A stretch of 64,000 nt of DNA, taken from the NCBI RefSeq assembly GCF_022201045.2, contig NC_068558.1, forward strand, positions 48,835,501-48,899,500, written 5' to 3'. Positions 47,057 to 58,739 of the stretch are shown one piece after another. The stretch is from Citrus sinensis. Its lineage: Eukaryota; Streptophyta; Magnoliopsida; Sapindales; Rutaceae. The position numbers were made by a program, and so were the translations under genes. Position 1 is the first letter of the stretch; each line of letters opens with the position of its first letter. The notes under the pieces are model-generated. The model saw only the letters and a list, made by a program, of their open reading frames with translations, was not told where the DNA came from and made no database searches.

Positions 47057-50000
47057 TCATGAAGATTGAAGCTGGATGTGCGGGCAGGCTCTCTCTGGTT
47101 CTCCTCTTGTCCACAGCGTTTTAAGTTCACCTCTCTTTTTTCCCAGGGTCAAAAAGGTTCCTGCATCCATCACCACATATGTAACTACAGATAACAAGAC
47201 TAGTCCAGAAAAATGTTGGAATTGAAACTTCTGGAAGAAAAGAAATGGCTCATTTTACATCAAGGTAGAGATTCACACTGTATATGCCAGGGTAAACCTT
47301 TCTCAGGATAGCACCACTTACCAAGTGTAAATGGAACAATGTAAAGCAATGCTGGTTGGCCATGTCCATCCATGAGGTTTAATGCCACATACGTAATCAG
47401 GAGACCTGCGAAGCAAGAGTCATTCAGACATGTGACAATCGACAATTCAAGGCTACAATACAATTGACTTAATTGTAATACATGACATAGGTTGAGGATT
47501 AGAACAATGGCTTTATGGACATTTATTCTAAACAAATGTTCACAATTATCTACTTGGAAGTACATCAAATATCATTAATGATTGCCCCACACGTACAACC
47601 CAAAAAACCATAAAAAATAAAAAGAGAAATCCATAGAGATGGTTGGGTGCATCAGTTCTTTATATATCATCATTAATCTTCGGCATTGCAGATGGTCCAT
47701 AACTGGATTTGGTTTTTGATTGCGGTCCAGATTAAAACACTAAAACAGGTATGAAAAGACTTTGCCAGGTTGTTCTTTTCTTAACAATTCTCTTTTCTTT
47801 GCAAAGGAGGAGATGTTATTATGCAGGCTTTAATTAACTTTCCTGTTGACGACCACTTGCTGAGACATCTAGAATACTATTTCCCATGTACAAATGGAAA
47901 TGTGCCTACACTCACAAATTTGCAACAATTGTACAGGCTTTTAAAGCTTTACTCTCTCTTTATATAAACATGGAATAATAGTCTCTAGTTTCACAAATTT
48001 AGCTTTTCCCATACCTAAACCATAAGCAGTCATTGCCCAAACAAAGTATCCTGAACGAAAATTTTTCTTCATCAGCCAATCATACCTGAAACAAAACAAA
48101 GCATAAACAAGAATGGAACCAGACAATAATTTGATTGACAGATAGACCACCACAGTTACATACCATGCTCATAACTCATTTAATTTGCAAATAGTATAAT
48201 ATTAGGTAAATGATAAAAAGTAAATGGCTCCTGTTCTACCCTGCTCCTGGTTGAGTTCAGTTCTTGTGGTTCGTGCCATAGTGGAATCATAAGTTCAATT
48301 ATTTAATAATTTAACAAGGCAAATCGTATAAAGAAATGAAACATCATATCCCCAAACTAACTTTCTTAATAGGGCAAGCCAGTCTTTTATGCTCAGGGCC
48401 ATCCTAGGTCCTATGACACCCTTTCACAGTACACACACTATGGATTTAAGTGACAGTAGCAGACCTTAGTGAAAAAGCCACGATCAGTCCTGGCAATATA
48501 ATGTCACCAAAACCAATTACACTATAGCCACCCCAAGGATCAAACAATCGTGGGATTTTTAATAACATGGGGATACCATCTTCTCCACTCCTGTCACCAC
48601 GAGCCACCTACAAACAAGGAAACAAGAGAACAACAATCCGGATAACAAGCCTTCAGAACAGAACATATATTTTTTAAAGGATTAAGATATCACAACAGAA
48701 TTCTGAAAATTACTCACCACTATCATTACACTCTCATGGAACCACCATTTAGAAACAAACACCCAGAAGATATCGTACAAGAAAGCACAACTGAGAAGAA
48801 CTGTTCCAACCTGATTCCATTATTTTTTCCAAAACAAAAACAATCAAAAAGCATTATTCAGCACATTTTTTTAATCACTGTAGTAAGTTTGATGCATCAT
48901 ATACACAATTAAATCATTAGATTCTCTGGATGCATGGTTTCAATTTGTTTGTATATACCATATGCAAATGAAATAATGGAATATAACCTTTCTTAAGAAA
49001 CTGATAAAGTATTCATGATATTTATAAAAAATTGAATATCCAAAAGCCATATATATATATTTGGTGTGTACATTAAAGAATTGTACAAATACTCTCAAGA
49101 AAGGATCAAAGATGACAATAAAACACATATTTCTAAACAGGGCCCGGCACAGGCCAAATGAGTTTGAATCATCACCTTGAGGTTTGGCACACGAACAATC
49201 TGAAGAACAGTGATCATTAATGCAATTCCCTGAATCAAGTAATGGAAAAAAAAAAATCTAAATGAATAACAGTGAGGGAGCAACAAAGCCATTAGTTTGG
49301 AGCAATATTAGACTATAACTTAGAAAATATTGCCTTGAAAAGAAGTAGATAAAGAACTGAGATCTCTAATACTAATCTGCCCCTTCGCCCTAGCTCGGTT
49401 GGCCGTGAATGCACGTTGCACCCACGGTCACCCGAGTTTGAGTAATAATAAGGGGCGAGAGTTCATGTATAGTGGGTGAGGTTGTTTCTCATCTCCATCC
49501 AAACCTTGAAAATATATATGTATTTACTATCTAGTATTAACCCAAGATGTGCTTTACTTGGGTCCATGACAGATTATGTATTCACAAGTCCAGAGAACGA
49601 GACTCCTCTGACAAGTTACAGAATTTTTTTTCCTATTAGGTGAGTCTTGGGTCCACGTGAGCTTGTATGCCACTGTAAATATACGGGGAAAGAATAAGAC
49701 ATCAGATAAACATACTGATTGAGCCTTAATCTTATCATCCCATTAACCTTGAAACAAATGTTTATGCCAAAAAAAAAAAAAAAATCTTGATGGTAGCCTA
49801 CCAAATTTCATCTTCGTTATGGGCTCAGAAAAAGATCAAGATTTACTTTGCCTATATCATATTTTATCAAACAGTGGTTCATATCTTGTTTGGGTACTAC
49901 ATCTAAGCAAATTAATAGGTTGATTCATGAACTGTACAGAGGAAAAGAGGCTGCACTATTTGCATAGGGAGTTGCAACAATAAATTGGAAATGACTAAGG

Positions 50001-53000
50001 ATAAAAAGGGGTTGAGAATGGGGGAGGTGTCAAGTTGATTGCTGAAATTATGGAAATTTCACAAAAATGGAGAAAAAACAAGAATAAGATATTAAGGCAA
50101 TTGATAAAAATTTGTCTTACAAGGATGTCTTGACCTATCCAAGCAAACGATATGCGGCGATAAACAGCCCAAACAACAGAAAATGCTATGCAGAACGGAC
50201 AAACAGCCAATGTGAGATATGAGACAGCTCCAAAGAATGGTACTTTAATAAACGAGTCTCCAGCATGTTGAAACCATCTGAAACTATATTTGTTTAGTTG
50301 TCAGTTCCGTATTTGTTATAACCTGTGGATAAAAAGATTGAAGAAGAAGAATAGAGACCAAGAGACAGCAAGCTTTTCTACCATCTTTTCTTTTCAATAA
50401 ACTAAAACAGCTCAAATATTATGTAATCCTCAAAGTGCATACATTTTAAGTTCAGAAAAATGAGAAATATTTTTTTACCACTGATAGAAACCCACCCTCA
50501 TCTCTAAGTAGGATGCATGACATTTGATGTTAATTCTGTTGGTTATAACATTAATAAGGTTAAACTCATCATTTTTTTTATTACTCTCAAACGCATTAAA
50601 AGCTGTATAACAATCAGAAGCAAGACAAATTTCAAGGTCCGGAATAGCAATGACTGTATACTTTGACAACATTTGTTCCGTTATTATAATGGCACAATGC
50701 AAAGGTCTTGTGGAGGGTGATGCATAAATTGGTGTTCATGGACATGCAAAGTTCTGCCACACACTGAATGGAAATGGAAAGCCCCCAGGTTATACATCTG
50801 TGACCATGCTTGGACAAAATAATGTCAAAATCCAATTTTCCTCCTCATAGAGATAATTGTCCTTTAGCGACAAGATAGGGGTGGGGAAAAAGCATATACA
50901 AAAGGAGGAATAAACATACCATGATAACAATGCTACCACGCAGGTCTGTAGGCCCTGAAAGCAGGAAAAGATTACAATGTTCGTCATACATGGCAAAAGA
51001 AGGTTGAGAAAGATAACGATTTGCAACCAATTAATCTTGGTCATATGCTCAAAACAGTAGTCTCAAATAGAAAACAAAAGAGGGTTTCGCCAATCATTTA
51101 AATAATTAATTGTCCATAAATATGGAGGCATCCAGGAAAGCTGGGCTACTGCTCCAAGTCTTATTTAATAATTAAATTTGGACTTTTTGGATACTTTTTT
51201 GGTCATGGCACATGTCATTCTGCAATTTATTAGTAGAACATTTTAAGATATTTTTCTTCTCCCTTTTGTCTATATCATTAGAAAATTAACATCAAATGTC
51301 AATTTATTAGTACTCAATTTTTGGTACTACAAAAGTGTATGAAATGTACATAGTTTGAATGACACTTCAGAAAAACTGTGTGGTTCTCCACACAAACTAC
51401 AAGGTTTCACAAAATTAGCAACACCCTGAAGGACAGTAACCATAATTATGGACATGTGAGAGTACAATGCATGATACCAGAGACAAATTCAGAACTACTT
51501 ATTCACTGTAAATCAGTCAAATGAACATCTTGCACAAGATAGAGGACTTGTTCTAAAAAATTTTTGTCTTAAGATTTTTTCCCCCCTTATGAGCAAAACT
51601 TGTAGTAGGAAGGGGAGAAATGGAATCATCAGAAATTGAAATTGCACTGAATAAATGAACTAAGAATGAATATGTAATACTAACGTACCTCTACCCCACC
51701 AATGCAAAATAGAACCACCAGAACCTCAATAAACCAGAACGACATCAGTTTGTAAAGCATAACCAAGAAACATGAGGCAATCACAACAAAGGAAACTGCT
51801 GAAGCCATGTTGATGTCCACAAAGCCATTGGAATTAACACCTTCCATGTTTGAAAATTCATCTGAACCATCCTGCAAAGTAGCATGGGTCCATGTATCGA
51901 TATAAAGAGTCAAATTATCTATTTCACAAGAATTCATGTCCGCACATGAAGAATCCTTCATAAAGACAGACAAATAACCAGTGGTGGAAATGCACAAGCC
52001 AACCTTTAATAGCTTATCCAGTTCAATTGCTGTTTCTCTGGCAGTCCATGCAGACCAGTAAGAAGCACACAAAATAGTACCAACAGCCATAAGCCATAAA
52101 AACACTTCTGCAACGTCAACCACCGGACGGCGTGGAGAGTACAGCTGCACAGAAACTGGAGAAGGGGGATAGGCACCCAAATAAGTAAGAAGTAGAAACC
52201 CATTGTATCAACATGCTGGATCCACTTTACCAATCAAGGAAACTAATCCAAAAAGGTGTCTGTCAACAGAAACATCATAACCATACCAAAAACAAGACTG
52301 ATTTCAAAGGAATGTCCAAGATAAGGGAAAGCATACCTACAGAGTTGTTCTTTATAAGCTTTTCCAAGTTAGCACCAGCATCCTGAGGGAGCATAATAGC
52401 AGGTATGCGTATGTCTACATCGGTTTCATTTGATTCACAAACCATCTTGAAAAGTTCTGCAGCATTAAAATTCTATTTAAAACATAGAAATGTTTTTACC
52501 TTAATAAATTCTGTATGCTATTCTTTTCACCATTAATCATTTTCTCTATTGTTAACGATTGTGTCAATGTTTCATTCAATTTAGCTCTGATGCATTACTC
52601 AAGGTAACAGAAGAAGGAGGCAAATTGGCATCACTAACATGAACAGAAGAGTACTTGAATGGCTTAATCTCTAAGAAAATAGGTCTACTAGAGTTCTCTA
52701 TTTTTGGTCACTGAACCTTTTTGAAGATTTAGAGCAGGACACTGATAGAGAAATAGAGAAACTAAGTCATTGGCAAAGATAGGACTTTCTGCATGTGTTG
52801 TTCCAAATTAAAAAGGTAAATGCTATGTCCTGAAAAAGTATTCATCCATCAGCCAATATCGAAAAAATAAAACAACTAATAATCTGGCTGTTGCAGGAAA
52901 GCCTTTAAGAAATTAAACAGGTAGCCAAAAAAGGTGTAGGATATGAAGCACACTTTTGACAGCTCTTGGACAGAGAGTTTGACAAGCAGTTCAAAATATA

Positions 53001-54105
53001 TACCAGGAGAAGTGAAAGTACATGCAGACACCTGTTTTATTGTTTATTATGAGGATGGCTGAAGCGTTTGCCTCTTCAGCAAAATTTGCCTTAGCTGTAA
53101 AACTGCAACCACCTCTGTGCACCAGAATAGCCTCCCCCGTGAGCTATAGAAAGGCAAGGCACCCAACAATTATCAGCAAACATTAGACGACAAATGATAA
53201 AGCTAGCTATTAAATCAAAGCACACTTCATTAGCAGAAAGAGTATAATAATGAGTCAAAATTGAAACCTTATTCTTTGGTTTGCTACAACAATCAGGAGG
53301 GTCTGCTAGTACAAGTCTGTTTTGGCTGGCATCTTTCTCCTTGGCTTCCAAGGTACGGCCAAAACGAGCACCAACACCAACATATTCAGTGTCTTCTCCA
53401 CCATCAACCCAAGTTGGAACTTTAACCTATAAACAAAATCTAATCAATTGATCAAATCTATCATTAACTGACTCTAATCATTAACTTTAAATTGAAGAAG
53501 AAACCATCTTCCAACAAGGCCAAAAGTAAAATAATTATCGCTCCAATATTCAAACTTTTCACTGAAATTTCAACCAAATTCTCACCGCATTTTTCTGTTA
53601 ACAGCATTAAGTATTTACAACAGAATCTTGATTTTCTTTTTCTCGTACCCCAATTTTCTCAGAGACCAACAGGAATGCCGTTAAAACATGTTCATATTCT
53701 TGAAATCTAGTTGCAAAACGGCATCAAGAGTTAAAAACCGAAAATTATCCCAAATTGAACAAGAAACCTCGAACTCAAGTAAGCCTAAACAGCCACTTCT
53801 GCACTCTACTCAGTTCACAATAAAAATTTGAACTACTAATTTCCCCCTCTCTAGTCACTATCCAGTTTTATCGTTAGCCAAACGGTAACAACAAAATCTG
53901 AAACATAACCGACTCAAGAAAAAAGAGAAAAGCAGAAAATTGAAAGATTACAGAAACTAAGCCTACTCACCAAGACGAAATTGTTATCGCAACCAGGCCT
54001 CTTTGGCGCGTTGTTGTCTTGATGAACTATGTCACCGGCCGACGCCAAGCATGGACTCGAAACCAGAATAAAAATAAAAATATTTATTACTCTCTTTGTA
54101 TCCAT
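47057..54105 (-). CDS. SPPL4: Signal peptide peptidase-like intramembrane aspartic protease with PA domain (plant SPPL2-5 group)
   Basis: Fourteen exons: 53971-54105, 53268-53426, 53032-53143, 52337-52456, 52004-52155, 51689-51871, 50920-50954, 50121-50283, 49176-49229, 48718-48810, 48465-48607, 48015-48085, 47322-47405 and 47057-47160. They encode 535 residues. A signal peptide (residues about 6-24) is followed by a luminal PA domain (about 40-185, with GGCSFTAKA). Nine membrane helices carry Y383-D384, G434-F-G-D437 and P491-A-L493. These are the two catalytic aspartates and the PAL motif of presenilin/SPP proteases; GFGD rather than GLGD is typical of plant SPPLs. Known: SPPLs cut type II membrane-protein stubs in endomembranes. 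I chose the ATG at 54103-54105; no in-frame ATG lies directly upstream. Exon 7 is only 35 nt. Arabidopsis SPPL4 (At1g01650) lies in the matching block; SPPL2 is the alternative. Confidence 0.94.
49377..49520 (+). mobile_element. Possible tRNA-derived SINE in SPPL intron 8
   Basis: The plus strand reads CCTAGCTCGGTTGGCCGTG, close to the tRNA A-box (TRGCNNAGYNGG). About 40 bases on is ACCCGAGTTTGAGTA, which resembles a diverged B-box. A G/T-rich body and an A/T-rich tail (to about 49,520) follow. The imperfect direct repeats CTAATACTAATC and CTAGTATTAACC flank it. It is not a functional tRNA: no acceptor stem or cloverleaf could be drawn. It is antisense within the intron between SPPL exons 8 and 9. 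Confidence 0.45.
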
Positions 54106-55708
54106 TAAAAAAGCGAAAAGCAAATACCTAGGGATTTTGCTTTTTTTTTTTCTTTTTTCTCTTTTTGTGAGAGCAGAAACCAGGAGGAGGGTTTTGGATT
54201 TTTTAGAAATGAAGAAAATTTGAAGAGGAAACGCTCAGGAAGACCAAAATATCGGTGACCCTCCCACCTCCTTCGTTACTACCCTTTGTCGTTTTGAGGA
54301 GGTTGCCTTTGGACATGAAAAACACGCACGCCGTTCGTTACCTGTTGTTCACTCGTTTCATGGCATTTGTACGCGCGTAAGTTGTGCGTGTAGTTAATGG
54401 CCTAAATGCTGCGGATTTGATTGGCGGGAACCGTGTGTGATTTGGGTACCTGCAAAATATTTGTAATAATAAGTAATGGTTAAAAAAAATTAGGTATAAA
54501 ATCAATAAGATAACACATAATCGATAAGTTTAAACAGATTACAAGATATGAATGATTGACAAGTTTAACAAAAACTACAAATTAAAGAATACCAGATACG
54601 TCACGAGGTGTGAAAGCCTCAGTGAGTGCAGGAGGACCGGATGTACGCACCACAAACAGTGAAAGCCCAACCACTCGCCGCGGAGTTGTTGCCAAAAGTG
54701 TAAGCGCGTGGCGCAACAACTGTCTATTTTCTTTATTTATTTCTGTACGATGCCAACCGGAGACCGTCCTACCACGTTAAAATTCCGTATGGACCGTACG
54801 GATAAGGGCGGCAATATAAAGATAATTCCTTTGATGTTATTAACTGAGGCCAAGTTCACATGAACATAGCACGTGTTACAGAACTATTGGTTTTCCATAT
54901 GCAAATGTCATTTTTTTTTCCACTTAAAATGAGCCAAATCGATTATGTCGTGACACGTATCAAATCTCAGTGAGATTAATCTCATCTGAGTAATGAACTT
55001 TCTTCAAAGATACGGCAATGAAGCTACAAAGGAGGGGCCCCCACATGGATACAACTTTTTACTCGCACATGCATCATCCATCCACACTTGATAGTGGTCT
55101 GGTCTTACACGTGGGAGGATAGATTTGACCAGTTGTGAGAGTTGGGGATTACTGGTATGATCAGATGGGGTCGACCTCATCGGATTAACCTTTTTTTTTT
55201 TTGGCGGAGGGATCAAAAGTCAACTCTAATTACGGTGACATCAAATCACCGATAATGTGTCATCGTGAGATCGTTTGACTAGATCATATTTTCGTTTAAA
55301 AATGGGGTTTGTGCCAAGGGAGTGAGTTAATTCTTACAGGCATGCACGTAAACAATCGTTGAAGAAATCAAAATGGCACTGCTTATCACATAGTGTACAA
55401 GCTGGACAAGATTTATATGTCAACTAAATCACACAATTAAAACATATACATATATGAAAATATTCTCAGTATTTTCTTCACTTGTATTTATCGTAGCTTA
55501 GGATCCAATAAAAACATGCAAAAACAAATAATCTGGGAAGGGGTCAGTCGCCGATCAGATGTTCACATTGTTTTAGTTGAACTCTAAATGCAACTTAACA
55601 ATACCGATTTTTGCACCACCACCACCACTTGTTGAAACTTCAGGGATCAATATTAGTTAATCGGCATTTGATCTGATGATTTAATTTTCTTTTTTTTTTT
55701 TAACTGTA
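54106..55708. other. SPPL promoter and intergenic DNA, no gene seen
   Basis: A CT/GA-rich stretch just upstream of the SPPL start is probably its leader. The rest, up to the solo LTR, shows no exon. The words at 54,600-54,800 are GC-richer than their surroundings but carry no open frame of note. Confidence 0.5.
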
Positions 55709-55806
55709 GCCACTGTTGATGCAGAAATCCGGATAAGTTGGTCAGATCTCAGGTCCCTGCATCATCATTAAATTTGTTTGGTGGGAAGCTGATGATTAGT
55801 TAGCAC

Positions 55807-56098
55807 CATGAGCAGATTTTCTATGAGCAGATGTTCTGTGAGCAGAAAACCCATGAGCAGATAATCCATGAGCAGACGATCCATGAGCAGAGAACCCATG
55901 AGCAGATAACCCATGAGCAGACGATCCATGAGCAGAGAACTCATTAGCAGGCAATCCATTAGCAGATAACCCGTGAGCAGACGATCCATAAGCTGAGAAC
56001 TCATGAGCAGGCAATCCATGAGCAGATAACCCATGAGCAGACGATCTGTGAGCAGATAACCCTTGAGCAGACAATCCATGAGCAGATAACCTGTGAGC
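55807..56098 (-). repeat. 15-bp minisatellite (~19 units) inside the solo LTR
   Basis: The plus strand repeats a 15-mer close to CATGAGCAGATAACC. The last five bases alternate among AGATAACC-, CGATCC- and AGAACC-like variants in a 45-60 bp higher-order rhythm. Because 15 is divisible by three, all minus-strand frames without stops run on; one reads a pentapeptide SAHGL/SAHGS repeat for about 19 units and another reads LLM(D/G)-type repeats. I treat these as by-products of the repeat rather than as a gene. Confidence 0.9.
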
Positions 56099-56356
56099 CT
56101 GTGAACACAACCAACGGTCAGGAGGTGCCGGAAGTTTTTCCGGTGAGAACCCTCCGACGCTCAAGTCAGGGATTCGGGTCTTACTTGGAAAAACCCATAC
56201 CACAATTCATGTGGCTTAATTATGATTGCCTTAAACAAAAAGCTTTTAAGTAAATTTAAAGGAAAAGAATTCAAAATAAATCTTAAAGAAATTACAGGCG
56301 AAAGAGAAATTTCTCTGTGGTAGAGAGAGAACAATGTCCAATGGGTTCAGTTGCTT

Positions 56357-56390
<34 letters not shown>

Positions 56391-56420
56391 CGAGAGCGAG
56401 AGCGAGAGAGAGAGAGAGAG
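56357..56420. repeat. GA microsatellite with GAGCGA interruptions
   Basis: About 64 bp of (GA)n is broken by three GAGCGA-type units. It lies 20-90 bp downstream of the LTR TATA box in LTR orientation, so it would form a CT-rich leader of an LTR transcript. It is a good candidate for length polymorphism. Confidence 0.85.
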
Positions 56421-56785
56421 CCCGAAGAAATCCCCCTTTCCCCTTTTTATAGGAAAATATAGCGGTTTTTATCCTCTCCCCTAGGATTCTCAAGAAAACA
56501 CCTAATTTTCAGCCCACTAAGAATATGGTCCCTAACATTTCGGAGAAAATATTTTGACTGAATCGTGCTTTTTGGTAATTTCCTGGTCGAGGTCACCACA
56601 TATTATCCTGGTCGAGGTGATGTGCTCGAGGTCACCACATATTATTCTGGTTGAGGTGACTAATAATATCCTGGTCGAGGTGATCTGCTCAACCATTTGC
56701 TCGCTTTTACTCTGGAGGAGAGCATGATAATGTATGAGCAAACACTTTTATCTTGGTCACCCTATTTCATTCCCTAAACAGCCAC

Positions 56786-58739
56786 CTCAAAAGTTTTCGT
56801 TTTCTCCGGTGTACTAGACGGCAAGCTGTCTGGTTTCAGTGTTTTAACTCAATTGCGCTTGAAATGGTGAAGATGCAAGCTCTTCATCAATTTCATATAT
56901 ACAATACAAGCTACCCTCCCCATTTCATATGGTATATAATTGTTTAGCAATATTATATTAACGAGTACAAGCCGGCTGTTCGATAAATCACCTTTTTAGC
57001 ACCTTGTAGCCAGAAATAGAATTACGAACGTCCATAGTCTATAAAAACATTGCAGAAAGGTAGCTAGCTTAGGAGCTTCCTAGCTTTTCAATTCGCAGAT
57101 GATGGATATCTTCATGCACAGCAATCGTATATTTGCATGCACTTCACACACATACATATATAGGAGTGGGGCAGACCAACACACTTGAATTAAGAGGAGG
57201 AGTTTAGTTCAAAAAAAAATTAATTTAACTAGGAATACTTTTTTTTTGATGTTCATAATCAGGTCCAACATTTAAAATAAAAAATTTGTTACTATTATCT
57301 TTTAAAATTTAGGATAAAATAATAGAATTTGAGTTTTTGAGAACCAACTATAAAAAAAAATATATATATATATATATTATATGGATTTTGGAATTTGAAA
57401 CTTCAATTTATTTGCGTAACCCAACTCATTTTGTACAACAGCAAGTAATCCTAACATTTAACATTTTGACCCGCTTCAAGATCAATCCCAAGAAGAAAGG
57501 AACAGTCATGCTGCATCTGCCCGAAATTCTTCTTTTACTTTTATAAAGTGCTCTCGCTGGAAACAGTTTGCCCACTGTGTATTGATTTGTCGCTTATCAA
57601 AGCAATTGGAGCTTCGAGGCCTTAGGAATAGGAAGGGGATGGGCTGTTTCAGAATTTTAAAAACTTGTCCGGGGTATGCGCTGCGCTGGTGGTGGTGGTG
57701 GCACCCACGGTGACAGTAGTAGCAAACTTGTTAATAATTTTACCCCCAATTTTGGTATAGCAAAATTGTTTAACACTTTTAGCAACAATTTCAAGTGGCA
57801 ATGGACTTCCTTATTAACTATTAATCTTGGAATTTTGTCCAATGGTGAGAGGGAGAGGTCCATTTTGGTTTTTGAAAAAATCACATCATCATCATCATCG
57901 TCATCTTCGCGTTTATTTTCTTGTGCTGTGAGTTTAAAGACCGATCTTCCCTTGCTATTAGGGCTACTGTCTCTATTTTTTTTTTTTAAAAATATATAAA
58001 CTTTCGGGGATCACATTTGTAAGAAGCAAGTATGTAAAAAAATTTGGTTAATTAATTATATGAGGGACGCGACGTACGAGTTTATGATTATGTTGAGTTT
58101 TAGTTATATCTATTTAAATAGGCTTTAATTATATTTGACTTTGATTTTAAATTATATAAAATATTAAAAGAACTATATTTTAATGCTGGAGCCTGATATG
58201 TTCTGCTTAATTTAATCATCATCTCATGTAATTAAGCATTGATCATGACAATTTTTCAATTACTATACTTTCTCACAAAATAAGACATAATTGTTAAAAT
58301 AATGTGAACAAATTGAGCTATAAGATTAAAATTAAATGTCAAATTTTCAAATGAATTTCGACTTTACTCTTCATAATATTATTGTAATTAAATTATCGAA
58401 ATCAATTAATCCCAAACAGTCTATTCGTTATTTCCAGTTAAAACCAATCATTTCCCTTTAAAAGTGATTGATTAACCGAAACACTAAAGTTATATGTACA
58501 TATATACACATATACCCTCCATGTCAACTTTTGCACAACAATCATTTAGTACGTAAATGCAATACACATCGAACAAATACATTATACAAACATAGAGCCG
58601 TGAGCCGTCTGTATGTACAATCGGAACAAATACTGCCAAAAAGAAAAGAGGTGTGCATATGGATGAGACACGACTAGTCTAAACTTCTCCTGACGACTAT
58701 GAACAATACTATGTGACAAGACTACAAGTAACTCCCGTA
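56786..58739. other. Intergenic downstream of the U-box kinase gene, no gene seen
   Basis: AT-rich DNA with GGT (about 57,688) and CAT (about 57,884) trinucleotide runs. The right end is the 3' UTR of the U-box kinase gene. Open frames here are short and low-complexity. Confidence 0.5.

Larger units (their letters stand above)
55714..56780 (-). mobile_element. Solo LTR of a retrotransposon, with 5-bp target duplication
   Basis: On the minus strand it starts TGTTTAGGGAATG and ends GCATCAACA, the TG...CA ends expected of an LTR (TGTT...AACA). It is flanked by the exact 5-bp direct repeat GCCAC at 55709-55713 and 56781-56785. No internal domain or second LTR is present, so it is a solo LTR, the usual product of LTR-LTR recombination. 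In its own orientation, a U3-like part with about 29-bp imperfect repeats (56,580-56,700, word CCTGGTCGAGGTGA) leads to a TATA box (CCTATAAAAAGGGG, complement of 56,439-56,452). A CT/GA microsatellite, the segment GACTTGAGCGTCGGAGGG and a 15-bp minisatellite follow. Gypsy-like affiliation is my guess from the TTGAGCGTCGGAG word. Confidence 0.88.

Noticed and set aside
55768-56203. Repeat-protein gene on the minus strand
   Set aside because: It lies inside a solo LTR and is open in two frames because the repeat unit is 15 bp; kept only as a finding.
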